A DNA stretch of 34,186 nucleotides from Patescibacteria group bacterium. GTDB taxonomy: Bacteria > Patescibacteriota > Minisyncoccia > UBA6257 > GWB1-50-10. The stretch is taken from positions 303,929 to 338,114 of the forward strand of contig JANBVK010000001.1 of NCBI GenBank assembly GCA_024239035.1. Reading direction: 5' to 3'. Made by a program: the position numbers and the translations under genes. Positions 1 to 8,829 of this stretch are shown one piece after another (the stretch's first letter is position 1; the number at the start of each line of letters is the position of its first letter). A model generated the notes under the pieces. That model had not been told where the DNA came from. It searched no databases and worked only from the letters and a program-made list of their open reading frames with translations.

Positions 1-491
1 TCGAAACTAAGTGTGCCGCTATTGGCTATCTCTCCTTTCTCGATTGCTGTACCAAGTAAAGACACGTTTGCAGAAAGCGCGCTGTCGTTTACCGAACCGG
101 AGGCGCCCACGGTGATGGTGTCGGAGACATAAGTGTTGGTGATGGCAGTACCTTGCCAGGTTCCGGCGGTTACCACGCCTGAAGAATTGATTTGGAAAAG
201 ATCACCGTTCCCTACCGTAAGAAGTGCCGCAGGAGTAGTATCCCCGATACCGACATTGTTTGCGGTGCTGATGAAAATAGCGTTGCCGGTTTGCCTTGCC
301 GTAATGCGAATCGCACCGCCAGTCGTTGCTTGGGTCGAAATTTCCAAATTCCCAGTATTGTCTGTAGTGATCTCAAATCCAACGCCCGTAGAAAATATCT
401 CCGAGACGACTCCGAGGGCTTTCGGTGCAGACACCACACTCACAGCAAGGACAAGTGTGATTGTAAGTACTCTAAGTTTCTTCTGAAACAT
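1..491 (-). CDS. VGIG-repeat secreted fibre-like protein, N-terminal part (C-terminus beyond left window edge)
   Basis: Reverse strand from ATG at 491 reads MFQKKLRVLTITLVLAVSVVSAPKALGVVSEIFSTGVGFEITTDNTGNLEIS...NNVGIGDTTPAALLTVGNGDLFQINSSGVVTAGTWQGTAITNTYVSDTITVGASGSVNDSALSANVSLLG..., open to position 1. Signal peptide plus VGIGDTTP motif. Absent from the ORF track because it has no stop in the window. Confidence 0.85.
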   Translation of the reverse strand, partial: MFQKKLRVLTITLVLAVSVVSAPKALGVVSEIFSTGVGFEITTDNTGNLEISTQATTGGAIRITARQTGNAIFISTANNVGIGDTTPAALLTVGNGDLFQINSSGVVTAGTWQGTAITNTYVSDTITVGASGSVNDSALSANVSLLGTAIEKGEIANSGTLSF

Positions 492-509
492 TGTGCTGAT
501 CAACACCCT

Positions 510-1061
510 TTAGCCTTCTTTTGGCACAACGACGAACTTCCCTACAACCTGCGTCTTGCAAGTTGTGCAGAGAACATTGTATTCTCCCAGCTCCAAAACC
601 TGTGTTCTCATTGACGCAGTACCGCCAGGCGCAATAGTTCTTTCTATGAAGTTCGGCGCAAAAGCGGATGCGCCGGAGATATGCACTGTCTGGTCCTCAT
701 TCTCACTATTCATTATGGAAATTCCCAAAAGGTCACCTACCGGCACCCGAAACTCAAACGGGTCTAGTTTCCCCTCTCTAAGTTCAGTCTCAAAAACCCA
801 ATACTGTTGGCCCGGATTACCTGACTCGCCCTCGGCAATTTTTCCAGGTACCCCTACGCCTTCTTCGGGCGCCTCTTCGCCCACTTTAGGAACAATGAGA
901 TCTTGCAATTCTTTTGCCGTTCTCTCTTCGCCCCCAACTCCGCCTATAATGAGGCCTCCTCCTTGCTGAATCCCCCGCACCACAAAACCAACAATAATGG
1001 CAATGCCTGCTAGCACAACAAGTCCTATAATTAAATTCTTCCCTCTTTTACCAGGATCCAT
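510..1061 (-). CDS. TM-anchored cupredoxin-fold protein with CxxC near the C-terminus
   Basis: N-terminal TM (LIIGLVVLAGIAIIVGFVV), linker, then FEFRVPVGDLLGISIMNSENEDQTVHISG...GEYNVLCTTCKTQVVGKFVVVP, a cupredoxin-like beta pattern. Confidence 0.65.
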   Translation of the reverse strand: MDPGKRGKNLIIGLVVLAGIAIIVGFVVRGIQQGGGLIIGGVGGEERTAKELQDLIVPKVGEEAPEEGVGVPGKIAEGESGNPGQQYWVFETELREGKLDPFEFRVPVGDLLGISIMNSENEDQTVHISGASAFAPNFIERTIAPGGTASMRTQVLELGEYNVLCTTCKTQVVGKFVVVPKEG

Positions 1062-1108
1062 AACTTCTGTTTATTATTATAGCATACCCACTTCCCGCAT
1101 TATTTTCG

Positions 1109-2767
1109 CTATTGTCTAATAATAAAGTATTCCACTCTCACCTGGCTTATCCATGGACTTTGGAATCGGTCCTTTGAGGGAAAAACCTCCGCCTTCCACC
1201 GGAAATCACCACCCCGCTTATTAAATTCAACGAACTTATTAAGCTCTACTTCTATCCATTTCTTACCGCCACTATTAGAGAAAAAATACTTGATACTGCC
1301 ATCATCTTCTCCATCATCAGCATGCGTTAATCTTCCCCGTACAATCTCCCCGTCCCAGGCATTTAACCGGAGTGATTCCCAGACAAGTTTGCGCGTCCTT
1401 TCAAAACCCGCGTCACGGTAACGGAACACGCGCGAAGAACTCCCATCCCCCGTAATTCCGTAGAGAACATTGGAATCAAATCCCGGCACCAGTTGAAAAA
1501 ACGGCGTGCTAATCAGATTAGGAGTTAAATCATTGCCAACTCCACCCCTAATCCTTAAAAATTTAGGCAAGGGGCTCGAAGCCGCAGAACCAATCCACCA
1601 GGCACCACTTTTATAAAAAATTTCGGGGAGCACTCCGCCTTCATTCATCACCCTAGTTGTAAAGAAACGAGAATAATCCTCCAAAATTTTGAATTTTGAA
1701 TTTTGAATTTTGAATTTTTGTGCTTGCCCTTCAAAAGCAACATATACTGCTAGAATTTCATTGGATTCATTATTAAAACCGAAGTAAATCTCCCCCGGAT
1801 ACGAAGATGAGAAAAGATTCTCGGTGCCATCTAATAGAATTAAATTACCGTCCGATACTCCATACAACTTTCCACTGTACGTGCCGATCTTCTCATTTAC
1901 TAAACCCATTATAAACGTAGAGTCGGTTTTACCAATACCAACTGAATAAATACTGTCGGGCAGTTCCAAAATTTTGGAAGTCCAGCTTCCAAAGCTCTTG
2001 CTAACCGTAAAAACCCGACCGCCAACTTGAAGCAGGCATCTGGCATCAATACAAGTTAAACGAGGCGGTACGTTGTTGGGATTAGAGAATGAGAGTTTAT
2101 ACGAACTCTCACTAAAGAGCTTGTCACCAACCCGAAACTCAAACATATCAGCTCCATCCTCCCTTAAAACTGAAACAAACCACCTATCACTACCGCCGTC
2201 GTAATCTACAGCAACAGATCCTGTGAGACTCTCCGGATTTACAAAGCTTACTAAATTTATCGCATTTACCTCCTCGTCTCGGCGAAAGAAACCAACCTCG
2301 CCCGCAGAAGTCACGAAAAAAACTTCTCTTTCGTTACCTTTGGCAGCTAAAACATACAGCTCGGCAAAAACATCGCTTAGCCGATCAACTTCATCCCAGT
2401 CATACGCCGGCGGAAAGGAAATTGTTAAAGTCTTAAAATCCTGGTAAACATTTGAGTTCTCTGGATTTCTCCACCCCACCCCGGAAAAAAGTTCGGTAAA
2501 GCTCCCCTGCAACGGCACCCGACTTATTGGACTTATAGGAGACTCGACCGAAGCTTCTTCCTTAAGTTCTGACTGCTGGGTACGGATAAAAACATTTACC
2601 ATCCACTGCTCAATAAGCGGTCTGAAAATTATCACAAGAACAAACACAATCAAAGCAAGGCTTGCCCAGAAAATTACTAATTCTAAGCCTATATGCTTTA
2701 AAAATTCAAAAAACCCAGGACGAAGTTTGGGTTTTTTGAAAATTAGCTTACGTTTTTTCGTCGCCAT
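1109..2767 (-). CDS. Large membrane-anchored extracellular protein, unknown function, possibly beta-propeller-like
   Basis: Basic N-terminus followed by one TM helix (LELVIFWASLALIVFVLVIIF). Beta-rich body with repeated short strands. C-terminal SIKYFFSNSGGKKWIEVELNKF...FRWKAEVF...SPWISQVRVEYF. Confidence 0.6.
   Translation of the reverse strand: MATKKRKLIFKKPKLRPGFFEFLKHIGLELVIFWASLALIVFVLVIIFRPLIEQWMVNVFIRTQQSELKEEASVESPISPISRVPLQGSFTELFSGVGWRNPENSNVYQDFKTLTISFPPAYDWDEVDRLSDVFAELYVLAAKGNEREVFFVTSAGEVGFFRRDEEVNAINLVSFVNPESLTGSVAVDYDGGSDRWFVSVLREDGADMFEFRVGDKLFSESSYKLSFSNPNNVPPRLTCIDARCLLQVGGRVFTVSKSFGSWTSKILELPDSIYSVGIGKTDSTFIMGLVNEKIGTYSGKLYGVSDGNLILLDGTENLFSSSYPGEIYFGFNNESNEILAVYVAFEGQAQKFKIQNSKFKILEDYSRFFTTRVMNEGGVLPEIFYKSGAWWIGSAASSPLPKFLRIRGGVGNDLTPNLISTPFFQLVPGFDSNVLYGITGDGSSSRVFRYRDAGFERTRKLVWESLRLNAWDGEIVRGRLTHADDGEDDGSIKYFFSNSGGKKWIEVELNKFVEFNKRGGDFRWKAEVFPSKDRFQSPWISQVRVEYFIIRQ
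1685..1712. repeat. Heptamer array: four perfect AATTTTG units (+ AATTTTTG) inside the 552-aa ORF
   Basis: Direct reading; encodes KFKIQNSKFKIL on the minus strand. Confidence 0.9.
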
Positions 2768-2769
2768 TA

Positions 2770-3339
2770 TTACCTCACCGTCATCACTCCCGTCTCACCT
2801 CGTGCTTCATGTCCCGGGACGTCACAGAAGAAAGAGTAGTCTCCCTTGCTTGGAGCGTTGAAGGTAATTGCTCTTGTCTTGCTTGTGCCTACGCCTATTG
2901 CAACGGCTGAGAGGGAGGGATCTTTGAATTTGAAGATATGAGACCTATCATCAGCGGTGGTGAGGGAGAGGGTAACAGCGGTGCCTGATTTTACAGAGAA
3001 TGCGTTTGGTGAGAAACCTGTCTCTGAGGCCTGCAGTTTTATTGCTTCTTTGGGTAATGACTCTTCACTTACTGGGTTTGACTGCTGAGGAGCCTCAGGG
3101 CTTCCTGGTTCTACGTCAAGCTTTACTGGGACGCCTTCCTGGGTGACGACTTCGCCATCTTGGGTTACAGCACTCGTGCCCGGCGCAACTGCCGTCCCCT
3201 GCGACCCCTCTACTGCAATCTCACTCTCAGAAGGAGTTGAGGTTCTAGGACTGGGTATCACACCGCTCGAGAAAAGATATACCACCCCGACTACAATAAT
3301 TATTACAACTACAACGATGATTATGTTTTTTTTGTTCAT
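2770..3339 (-). CDS. TM-anchored cupredoxin (plastocyanin-like type 1 copper protein)
   Basis: N-terminal TM, Pro/Ser/Glu linker, then ETGFSPNAFSVKSGTAVTLSLTTADDRSHIFKF...GDYSFFCDVPGHEARGETGVMTVR, with a plausible His-Cys-His-Met ligand set. Confidence 0.85.
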   Translation of the reverse strand: MNKKNIIIVVVVIIIVVGVVYLFSSGVIPSPRTSTPSESEIAVEGSQGTAVAPGTSAVTQDGEVVTQEGVPVKLDVEPGSPEAPQQSNPVSEESLPKEAIKLQASETGFSPNAFSVKSGTAVTLSLTTADDRSHIFKFKDPSLSAVAIGVGTSKTRAITFNAPSKGDYSFFCDVPGHEARGETGVMTVR

Positions 3340-3408
3340 TTTTTTCTTATTAGACCTATCCGTCTTAATTTATTTTAATAGGTCCTATTTGTTCTATCTT
3401 CGACCTTT

Positions 3409-6400
3409 TTATCTAACAATTAATGAAGCTTTCTCGTTTTGGTCCTTAGCAAGCGTTGGCCATTCTCTCCAGTCAAACCTCTTCCCGACTAAGCGGTATG
3501 AGAACTCGGCCGGTGAATCGCCGCGGAAAATTATCTTATCTCCTTTAATTACATAATAGATGCTCGCGACCTGACCATAGGGGGTTACTAACACATCAAC
3601 GTTGTCTTTGGAAAAATCAACCGTTTTGTACCACACCCACAAATCCAGTCCCTCTTTTAAATTACCAAAATCAATTACGTGTTCATAATTCCTGATTCCT
3701 GATTCCTGATTCGTAGAAGCGAGTTTCGCTTTGCCGATAAATTCTTCCTTCACGCCGCCGGCAATTGACGCCGCATACGTAGCATACTTGCTCTTGCCAA
3801 TTTGATAAAGCGGGTCAATAGTGGTGACGGTTAATTTGTTTACGCCGGTAATATTACCACCCTGGAGATTAGCGGCGTTCATCTCACACGTTGCATCACC
3901 ACTACATGCATTAGAATTCGCCGCTGTGCCACCCGTAACCGTGGTGTCAACATAAAGCTTTGTTGCAGCGTGGGCGTTGGTGGTGGGATCAGCAACAATA
4001 ACTGGTTGGGTGAATCTGCTGGTGCCGGAGACATCTAGTTTGTATGAAGGGGTAGAGTCCCCGATGCCGACTTCCCCTTGAGCATCTACTACTAGAGCAT
4101 CTACAGGCGAATCTCCTGAAACGCTAAAAGCAACCACATCTCCAACCGCTCTTACTTGGAAGTTGCTTGCTATATTATCTAAATCCATTCTAACGTGACC
4201 TCCTCCTGTGGCGTAGAGACCAGTGTTAGAAACTTGTACCCAGTCACCAAACCAGCCGTTGGTGCCTCCAGTACCAAATGTCCATGTACCACTATCGAAG
4301 GATACGTTCCCCGCTACTTCCAACTTCGCTCCCGGACTCCCCGTCCCAATCCCCACTCTTCCTTGAGTTGTTGCCAGAGTGCTCGTTCCGGTGACGGAAA
4401 GAGTAGAGAAGCTGCCCGTCCCTGCTCCACCGGTTACCGCATCATCAACGTATAGCTTTGTTGCGGCGTGGGCGTTTGTGGTTGGAGTGCCAACAATGAT
4501 CGGTTGAACAAACCGCGCTGTGCCGTTAACGTCTAGTTTGTAACTAGGTCCTGTCGTCCCAATACCAATATTGCCACCATCACTAACTTGGAACCACACA
4601 TGACCACCCAATGAAGACTGGGGAGCAGAACTCGTATCTTCTAACTCCACAATCTCAAAATTTTCATCATTTGCCCGCAGTGCTACCTCGACACCTCCAT
4701 CTGTCACATCGTTTAATCGTATTGTCGCATCCTCTTTGAAAATTTCTAAGTGCGAACCGGGATTTGTCGCCCCGATGCCGACGTTGCCAGACGACCCCTC
4801 AATATAGAACTTCGAACTTGAGTCTTGGACAAGATTCAGTAATGGACTTCCTGTTGTCACGTCCCAGAGTTGTAAATAGTCAGTTGGCGCCCCTGCGCTT
4901 CCAAACACGATTTTACCTGCGTTTGGTATCCTGATATCACCATTCACATCTAATTTAGCATCCGGACTCGCCGTCCCGATGCCGAAGTTGCCGCCGTTAT
5001 TGATGTAGTTGACTGATGTATCTCCGCGAAGCTGAACTACCCGCGTACCGGCGGAGTTGTCTATAGCAAAACAACCACCGCCCGCTGCACATTCCCAAAG
5101 TGAAACCCTGTCATTACTACCGACGTTGAGAGTTCCATTAACGTCCAGTTTACCATCAGGACTCACCGTCCCAATCCCCACTCTTCCTTGAGTGGTTGCC
5201 AAAGTGCTAGTTCCGGTGACGGAAAGAGTAGCGAAGCTGCCTGTTCCTGCTCCACCGGTTACCGCGTCATCAACATAGAGCTTTGTTGCGGCATGGGCAT
5301 TGGCGGTGGGATCACTGACAATAACCGGCTGGGTAAATCTGCTGGTGCCGTTAACGTCTAGTTTGTATGAGGGAGTGGCGTCATTGATACCAACGTTGTC
5401 GTTGCTACCTTCAATGAATATGCTGGGGTTACCGTCCCCTAATTGGATGTCTTCTCCACCAGAAGTGCGAATCGTCAAATGGGGTGATGAATCTTGAGCA
5501 AAAAATGTCCCTCTTTCATTACCTCCTGATGTTAAAAGTTCAAGCTCACTTCCACCTGTAATTCTGATGTTTCCTGCAACTTCAAGTTTGGCGTTCGGTC
5601 CCGTCGTCCCGATACCGACGTTGCCGTCTCCTTGAAACACTATATCCTCCCTAAATCCTCCCGTTCCATTTGCTAATCTAAATCTTATACCGCCTTCTTC
5701 TGCGCCGGCATTGTCAGATTCGGCATACAAACGTATCCTTCCATATTCCTGTGCGGCTGCTCCAGAATCCAATGCATCCCAACGTATATCAGCAACTATG
5801 TTACTATCGCCCGATGATGATTCATCAAATTTCAAAGTAGGGTTGGCGGTTCCGCTAATAGAAAGTCCATTGCTTGACCCCCCAGCAATGTGTAAAATAT
5901 CTCCTGGATTCGTCGTCCCAATCCCCACTCTTCCTTGCGTAGTTGCCAAGGTGCTCGTTCCGGTGACGGCGAGAGTGGAAAAGCTTCCCGTTCCTGCTCC
6001 GCCGGTTACTGCATCATCAACATAGAGCTTTGTTGCGGCATGGACGTTGGAGACTGGGTCACCAACGATGACCGGCTGGGAGAATGCGCTTGTTCCATAG
6101 ACTTGCAGTTTATAGGCAGGGGTGGTGGTAGCGATGCCGAGGTTGCCTCTTACATATAAATCTGAATCTGGGTTAGTATCGCTATTTGTTGTTCTGGTTA
6201 GTTTGAAGTAATCGATGCCGTTTTCGTCTGTGACCCTCATAAGCACTTGGGGGGCACCGCCATCATTATCAAAATTTATTATTCTAAAAAGATCATCGGC
6301 TTGATACGCTCCACCATTAACCGCCGTATCAACGTGCAACCCATACCGTGCTGTAACAGCACCGCCATCTACATCAAGTTTTGATCCTGGCCCCGTCGTC

Positions 6401-8826
6401 CCGATGCCGACGTTGCCGAGGGCATCAATTCGCATCCTTTCACCTCCGCCAGTTCCTGATTTGTGTGTTCCGAATACTAGATAATCGTCTGTTCCTGTAC
6501 TTGGGAATCCTATCCAGTTTGCATTGCCTCCTGTTACATCCGCTCCTGCTGCTGCTGACTTTCCAATGTATCTCGTTGCACTGTCTAACCTATCACCGAA
6601 CTTTATGTTCCCTCCTGTTAACTCAAGCAAAGAGTCAGGCCCCGTATTCCCGATTCCGACGTTTCCTGAACTTAATAAACTCATCTTCTCTGACCCTGCC
6701 ATGCTAAATCCCATTCTTGCACCATCAGAACGGATTACTAAATCATTGTCAGTCATTCCTCCCTGCCCTGAGGGAGCTAAAGCAAACCAGGCTTTGTCTG
6801 TGCCACCATCCTGCAAAGTCATGGCTGCTGCTATATTGGCATTGATAGATAATTCTTCACTCGGACTCACCGTCCCAATCCCCACTCTTCCTTGAGTGGT
6901 TGCGAGAGTACTCGTGCCAGTGACAGAAAGAGTGGAGAAACTGCCTGTTCCTGCTCCGCCTGTTACTGCATCATCAACATAGAGCTTTGTTGCCGCGTGG
7001 ACGTTGGAAACTGGATCACCAACGATGACCGGTTGGGAGAAAGAGGCGGTGCCGTAGACTTGCAGTTTGTAGGCAGGAGTGGTGGTGGCGATGCCGACGT
7101 TGCCGCCACTAGACAAAACTAATTGAGGGGAATTGCCGAGAGTAAATAAACTGAAGTCATTCGCGGTTAAGGTGCGTATGCTGTTTTGGTCTATTCTGAG
7201 TTTTTGAGTTTCTGCGTTGTTCCAAATGTATATAGTACCATCGCTTGAAGGCCCCTTCACGTGCAGTTGGGCTCCTGGACTCACTGTCCCGATGCCGACG
7301 TTGCCGCCTGTGTTGAAAAATGAATTAGAACCAGTAACTCCATTTAGGGAAATTTTTTCTGAACCACCATCGTATAATCGTATCCTCCCGGCATCACCAC
7401 CTTCTTGTGCAATAAGTAATAAACGTGTACCTCCATTTTCTACACTTATACCGTCATCGTTTGAATTAACTTCCACATGCAATTTCTTATTCGGCCCCGC
7501 CGTCCCAATCCCCACTCTTCCTTGTGTGGTTGCTAGAGTGCTTGTGCCGGAGACGGTTAAGGTATTAAAACTCGGGTCGCTGCTCCCGCCACCGATCGAA
7601 TCATCCACGTACTTCTTTGTGGCAGCGTGGGTGTCAACAATTGGAGCACCTATAATAATTGGATTAAGAAACCGCCCAGTACCCCACACATCAAGAGTGT
7701 AGGCAGGAGTGGTGGTGGCGATGCCGACGTTGCCGCTTGCTGCGACACCAATCCCACTTGTCATCGAATCCAGTGTTTGAGTTAAAGCTATAAAATCATT
7801 TTGAGAATCAAATTGCAAATAACCACTTCCATCTGTTGGGGTGATTCCCTGCATACGAAGAGTTACTATTTCGTTTTGAACACTTCCTTTAACATGCAAT
7901 AATTCTGACGGAGCCGTCGTCCCGATACCGACGTTACCGTCATTTTGTATTGTGACAAGTGTCCCAGCATCATCATTAATTTTAAGTTTATGCGAGTCAT
8001 CACCATCATTGTATAATTGCCACTTTTGTGCTCCCTGATAATATAGTGCTAAAGCTGCGTCTGCATTTCCTCCAGTTCCACCAGAGTCAATAATAACAGC
8101 GGCCTGTTTTGCATCGCTTTCTAACAACAATTTCACATCGGTTGCGCCAGATTGGTACATATGCAACATTTGACTCGGCCCCGTCGTCCCAATCCCAACC
8201 GAGCCGCTAAAATATCCCCCACCATAAACCGAAAACGTCTGCGGAAGACCGTCTTGCGATGAGGTAGCCACTCCCAAATTAGCCGGGAAAGCAAAATTCC
8301 CGTTGCCCTGCAAACTCCCGAACACTTCAGAGGTAACATTCGCCGACGAAACCGCACCGGATACAGACCCAACAAATGACCCGTCTGCTTTAACGTTCCC
8401 AAACACATGAAGTTTCTCCGAAGCAGGAGTAGAAGAAGCTATGCCAATATTGCCGTTCGTGTGCACCACTAAACGAACCGCCTGAGCCGTCACGTCCCAC
8501 AGGGCAAGCCGACCATTGTTTCTGGAAAACCAAACATAGTTGCGCCCGCCACCACTTAAGTTCTTTAAGGCAATACCCGGATTAGTGGTAGAGGCAATTG
8601 TGAAAATTTTCCCAAATGATTCTCCAGAAGGAGCAGTGCCCGGCGTTCCATCAGGTGTGCCAAATCCAACATTCCGGCTTGAGTCAACTGTAAACGCCCC
8701 ACCGCCACTGCCAGGACTCTGCCCCGCCGAAGGACCAATAAAAGCAAAAGCAATACCTACTGGACTCATAAATCCTAGAACGCCTATAAGTCCTATAACC
8801 AATAAAAATTTATTCTTAGAAATCAT
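3409..8826 (-). CDS. Giant secreted fibre-like repeat protein (1805 aa), VGIGT repeats and HAATKxYVD modules
   Basis: Signal peptide; ~20 copies of (N/R)VGIGTTxPxxKLxVxG; six HAATK(L/K)YVD modules; distinct C-terminal domain (YATYAASIAGGVKEEFIGKAKL...FSYRLVGKRFDWREWPTLAKD). Confidence 0.85.
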   Translation of the reverse strand: MISKNKFLLVIGLIGVLGFMSPVGIAFAFIGPSAGQSPGSGGGAFTVDSSRNVGFGTPDGTPGTAPSGESFGKIFTIASTTNPGIALKNLSGGGRNYVWFSRNNGRLALWDVTAQAVRLVVHTNGNIGIASSTPASEKLHVFGNVKADGSFVGSVSGAVSSANVTSEVFGSLQGNGNFAFPANLGVATSSQDGLPQTFSVYGGGYFSGSVGIGTTGPSQMLHMYQSGATDVKLLLESDAKQAAVIIDSGGTGGNADAALALYYQGAQKWQLYNDGDDSHKLKINDDAGTLVTIQNDGNVGIGTTAPSELLHVKGSVQNEIVTLRMQGITPTDGSGYLQFDSQNDFIALTQTLDSMTSGIGVAASGNVGIATTTPAYTLDVWGTGRFLNPIIIGAPIVDTHAATKKYVDDSIGGGSSDPSFNTLTVSGTSTLATTQGRVGIGTAGPNKKLHVEVNSNDDGISVENGGTRLLLIAQEGGDAGRIRLYDGGSEKISLNGVTGSNSFFNTGGNVGIGTVSPGAQLHVKGPSSDGTIYIWNNAETQKLRIDQNSIRTLTANDFSLFTLGNSPQLVLSSGGNVGIATTTPAYKLQVYGTASFSQPVIVGDPVSNVHAATKLYVDDAVTGGAGTGSFSTLSVTGTSTLATTQGRVGIGTVSPSEELSINANIAAAMTLQDGGTDKAWFALAPSGQGGMTDNDLVIRSDGARMGFSMAGSEKMSLLSSGNVGIGNTGPDSLLELTGGNIKFGDRLDSATRYIGKSAAAGADVTGGNANWIGFPSTGTDDYLVFGTHKSGTGGGERMRIDALGNVGIGTTGPGSKLDVDGGAVTARYGLHVDTAVNGGAYQADDLFRIINFDNDGGAPQVLMRVTDENGIDYFKLTRTTNSDTNPDSDLYVRGNLGIATTTPAYKLQVYGTSAFSQPVIVGDPVSNVHAATKLYVDDAVTGGAGTGSFSTLAVTGTSTLATTQGRVGIGTTNPGDILHIAGGSSNGLSISGTANPTLKFDESSSGDSNIVADIRWDALDSGAAAQEYGRIRLYAESDNAGAEEGGIRFRLANGTGGFREDIVFQGDGNVGIGTTGPNAKLEVAGNIRITGGSELELLTSGGNERGTFFAQDSSPHLTIRTSGGEDIQLGDGNPSIFIEGSNDNVGINDATPSYKLDVNGTSRFTQPVIVSDPTANAHAATKLYVDDAVTGGAGTGSFATLSVTGTSTLATTQGRVGIGTVSPDGKLDVNGTLNVGSNDRVSLWECAAGGGCFAIDNSAGTRVVQLRGDTSVNYINNGGNFGIGTASPDAKLDVNGDIRIPNAGKIVFGSAGAPTDYLQLWDVTTGSPLLNLVQDSSSKFYIEGSSGNVGIGATNPGSHLEIFKEDATIRLNDVTDGGVEVALRANDENFEIVELEDTSSAPQSSLGGHVWFQVSDGGNIGIGTTGPSYKLDVNGTARFVQPIIVGTPTTNAHAATKLYVDDAVTGGAGTGSFSTLSVTGTSTLATTQGRVGIGTGSPGAKLEVAGNVSFDSGTWTFGTGGTNGWFGDWVQVSNTGLYATGGGHVRMDLDNIASNFQVRAVGDVVAFSVSGDSPVDALVVDAQGEVGIGDSTPSYKLDVSGTSRFTQPVIVADPTTNAHAATKLYVDTTVTGGTAANSNACSGDATCEMNAANLQGGNITGVNKLTVTTIDPLYQIGKSKYATYAASIAGGVKEEFIGKAKLASTNQESGIRNYEHVIDFGNLKEGLDLWVWYKTVDFSKDNVDVLVTPYGQVASIYYVIKGDKIIFRGDSPAEFSYRLVGKRFDWREWPTLAKDQNEKASLIVR
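3684..3711. repeat. Heptamer array CATAATT CCTGATT CCTGATT CCTGATT inside the giant fibre gene
   Basis: Direct reading; encodes NQESGIRNYE on the minus strand. Confidence 0.9.
3924..7710 (-). repeat. Six dispersed ~150-210 nt intragenic repeat modules, near 3924-4067, 4343-4550, 5163-5378, 5912-6130, 6863-7090 and 7497-7710
   Basis: Recurring + strand text such as ccaatccccactcttccttg...gttgcc...ttactgcatcatcaacatagagctttgttgcggc, encoding HAATKLYVDDAVTGGAGTGSFSTLSVTGTSTLATTQGRVGIGT. Boundaries are approximate. Confidence 0.85.
8764..8808. repeat. 9-nt-period array: GGACTCATA AATCCTAGA ACGCCTATA AGTCCTATA ACCAATAAA
   Basis: Direct reading in the signal peptide of the giant protein (encodes GLI-GVL-GFM). 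Related text at 2525-2550 and 1019-1031. Boundaries approximate. Confidence 0.6.
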
Positions 8827-8829
8827 ATT

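Noticed and set aside
133-614. Plus-strand ORFs 133-486 and 192-614
   Set aside because: Antisense to the VGIG fibre gene start and the adjacent cupredoxin gene; no independent coding signal.
3340-3408. Additional 9-nt array between the fibre and cupredoxin genes
   Set aside because: Periodicity is suggestive (CTTATTAGA CCTATCCGT CTTAATTTA) but too degenerate in A/T-rich DNA to call.
3924-7710. CRISPR array interpretation of regularly spaced repeats
   Set aside because: Repeats are 150-210 nt, imperfect, coding in one open frame, with spacers of several hundred nt.
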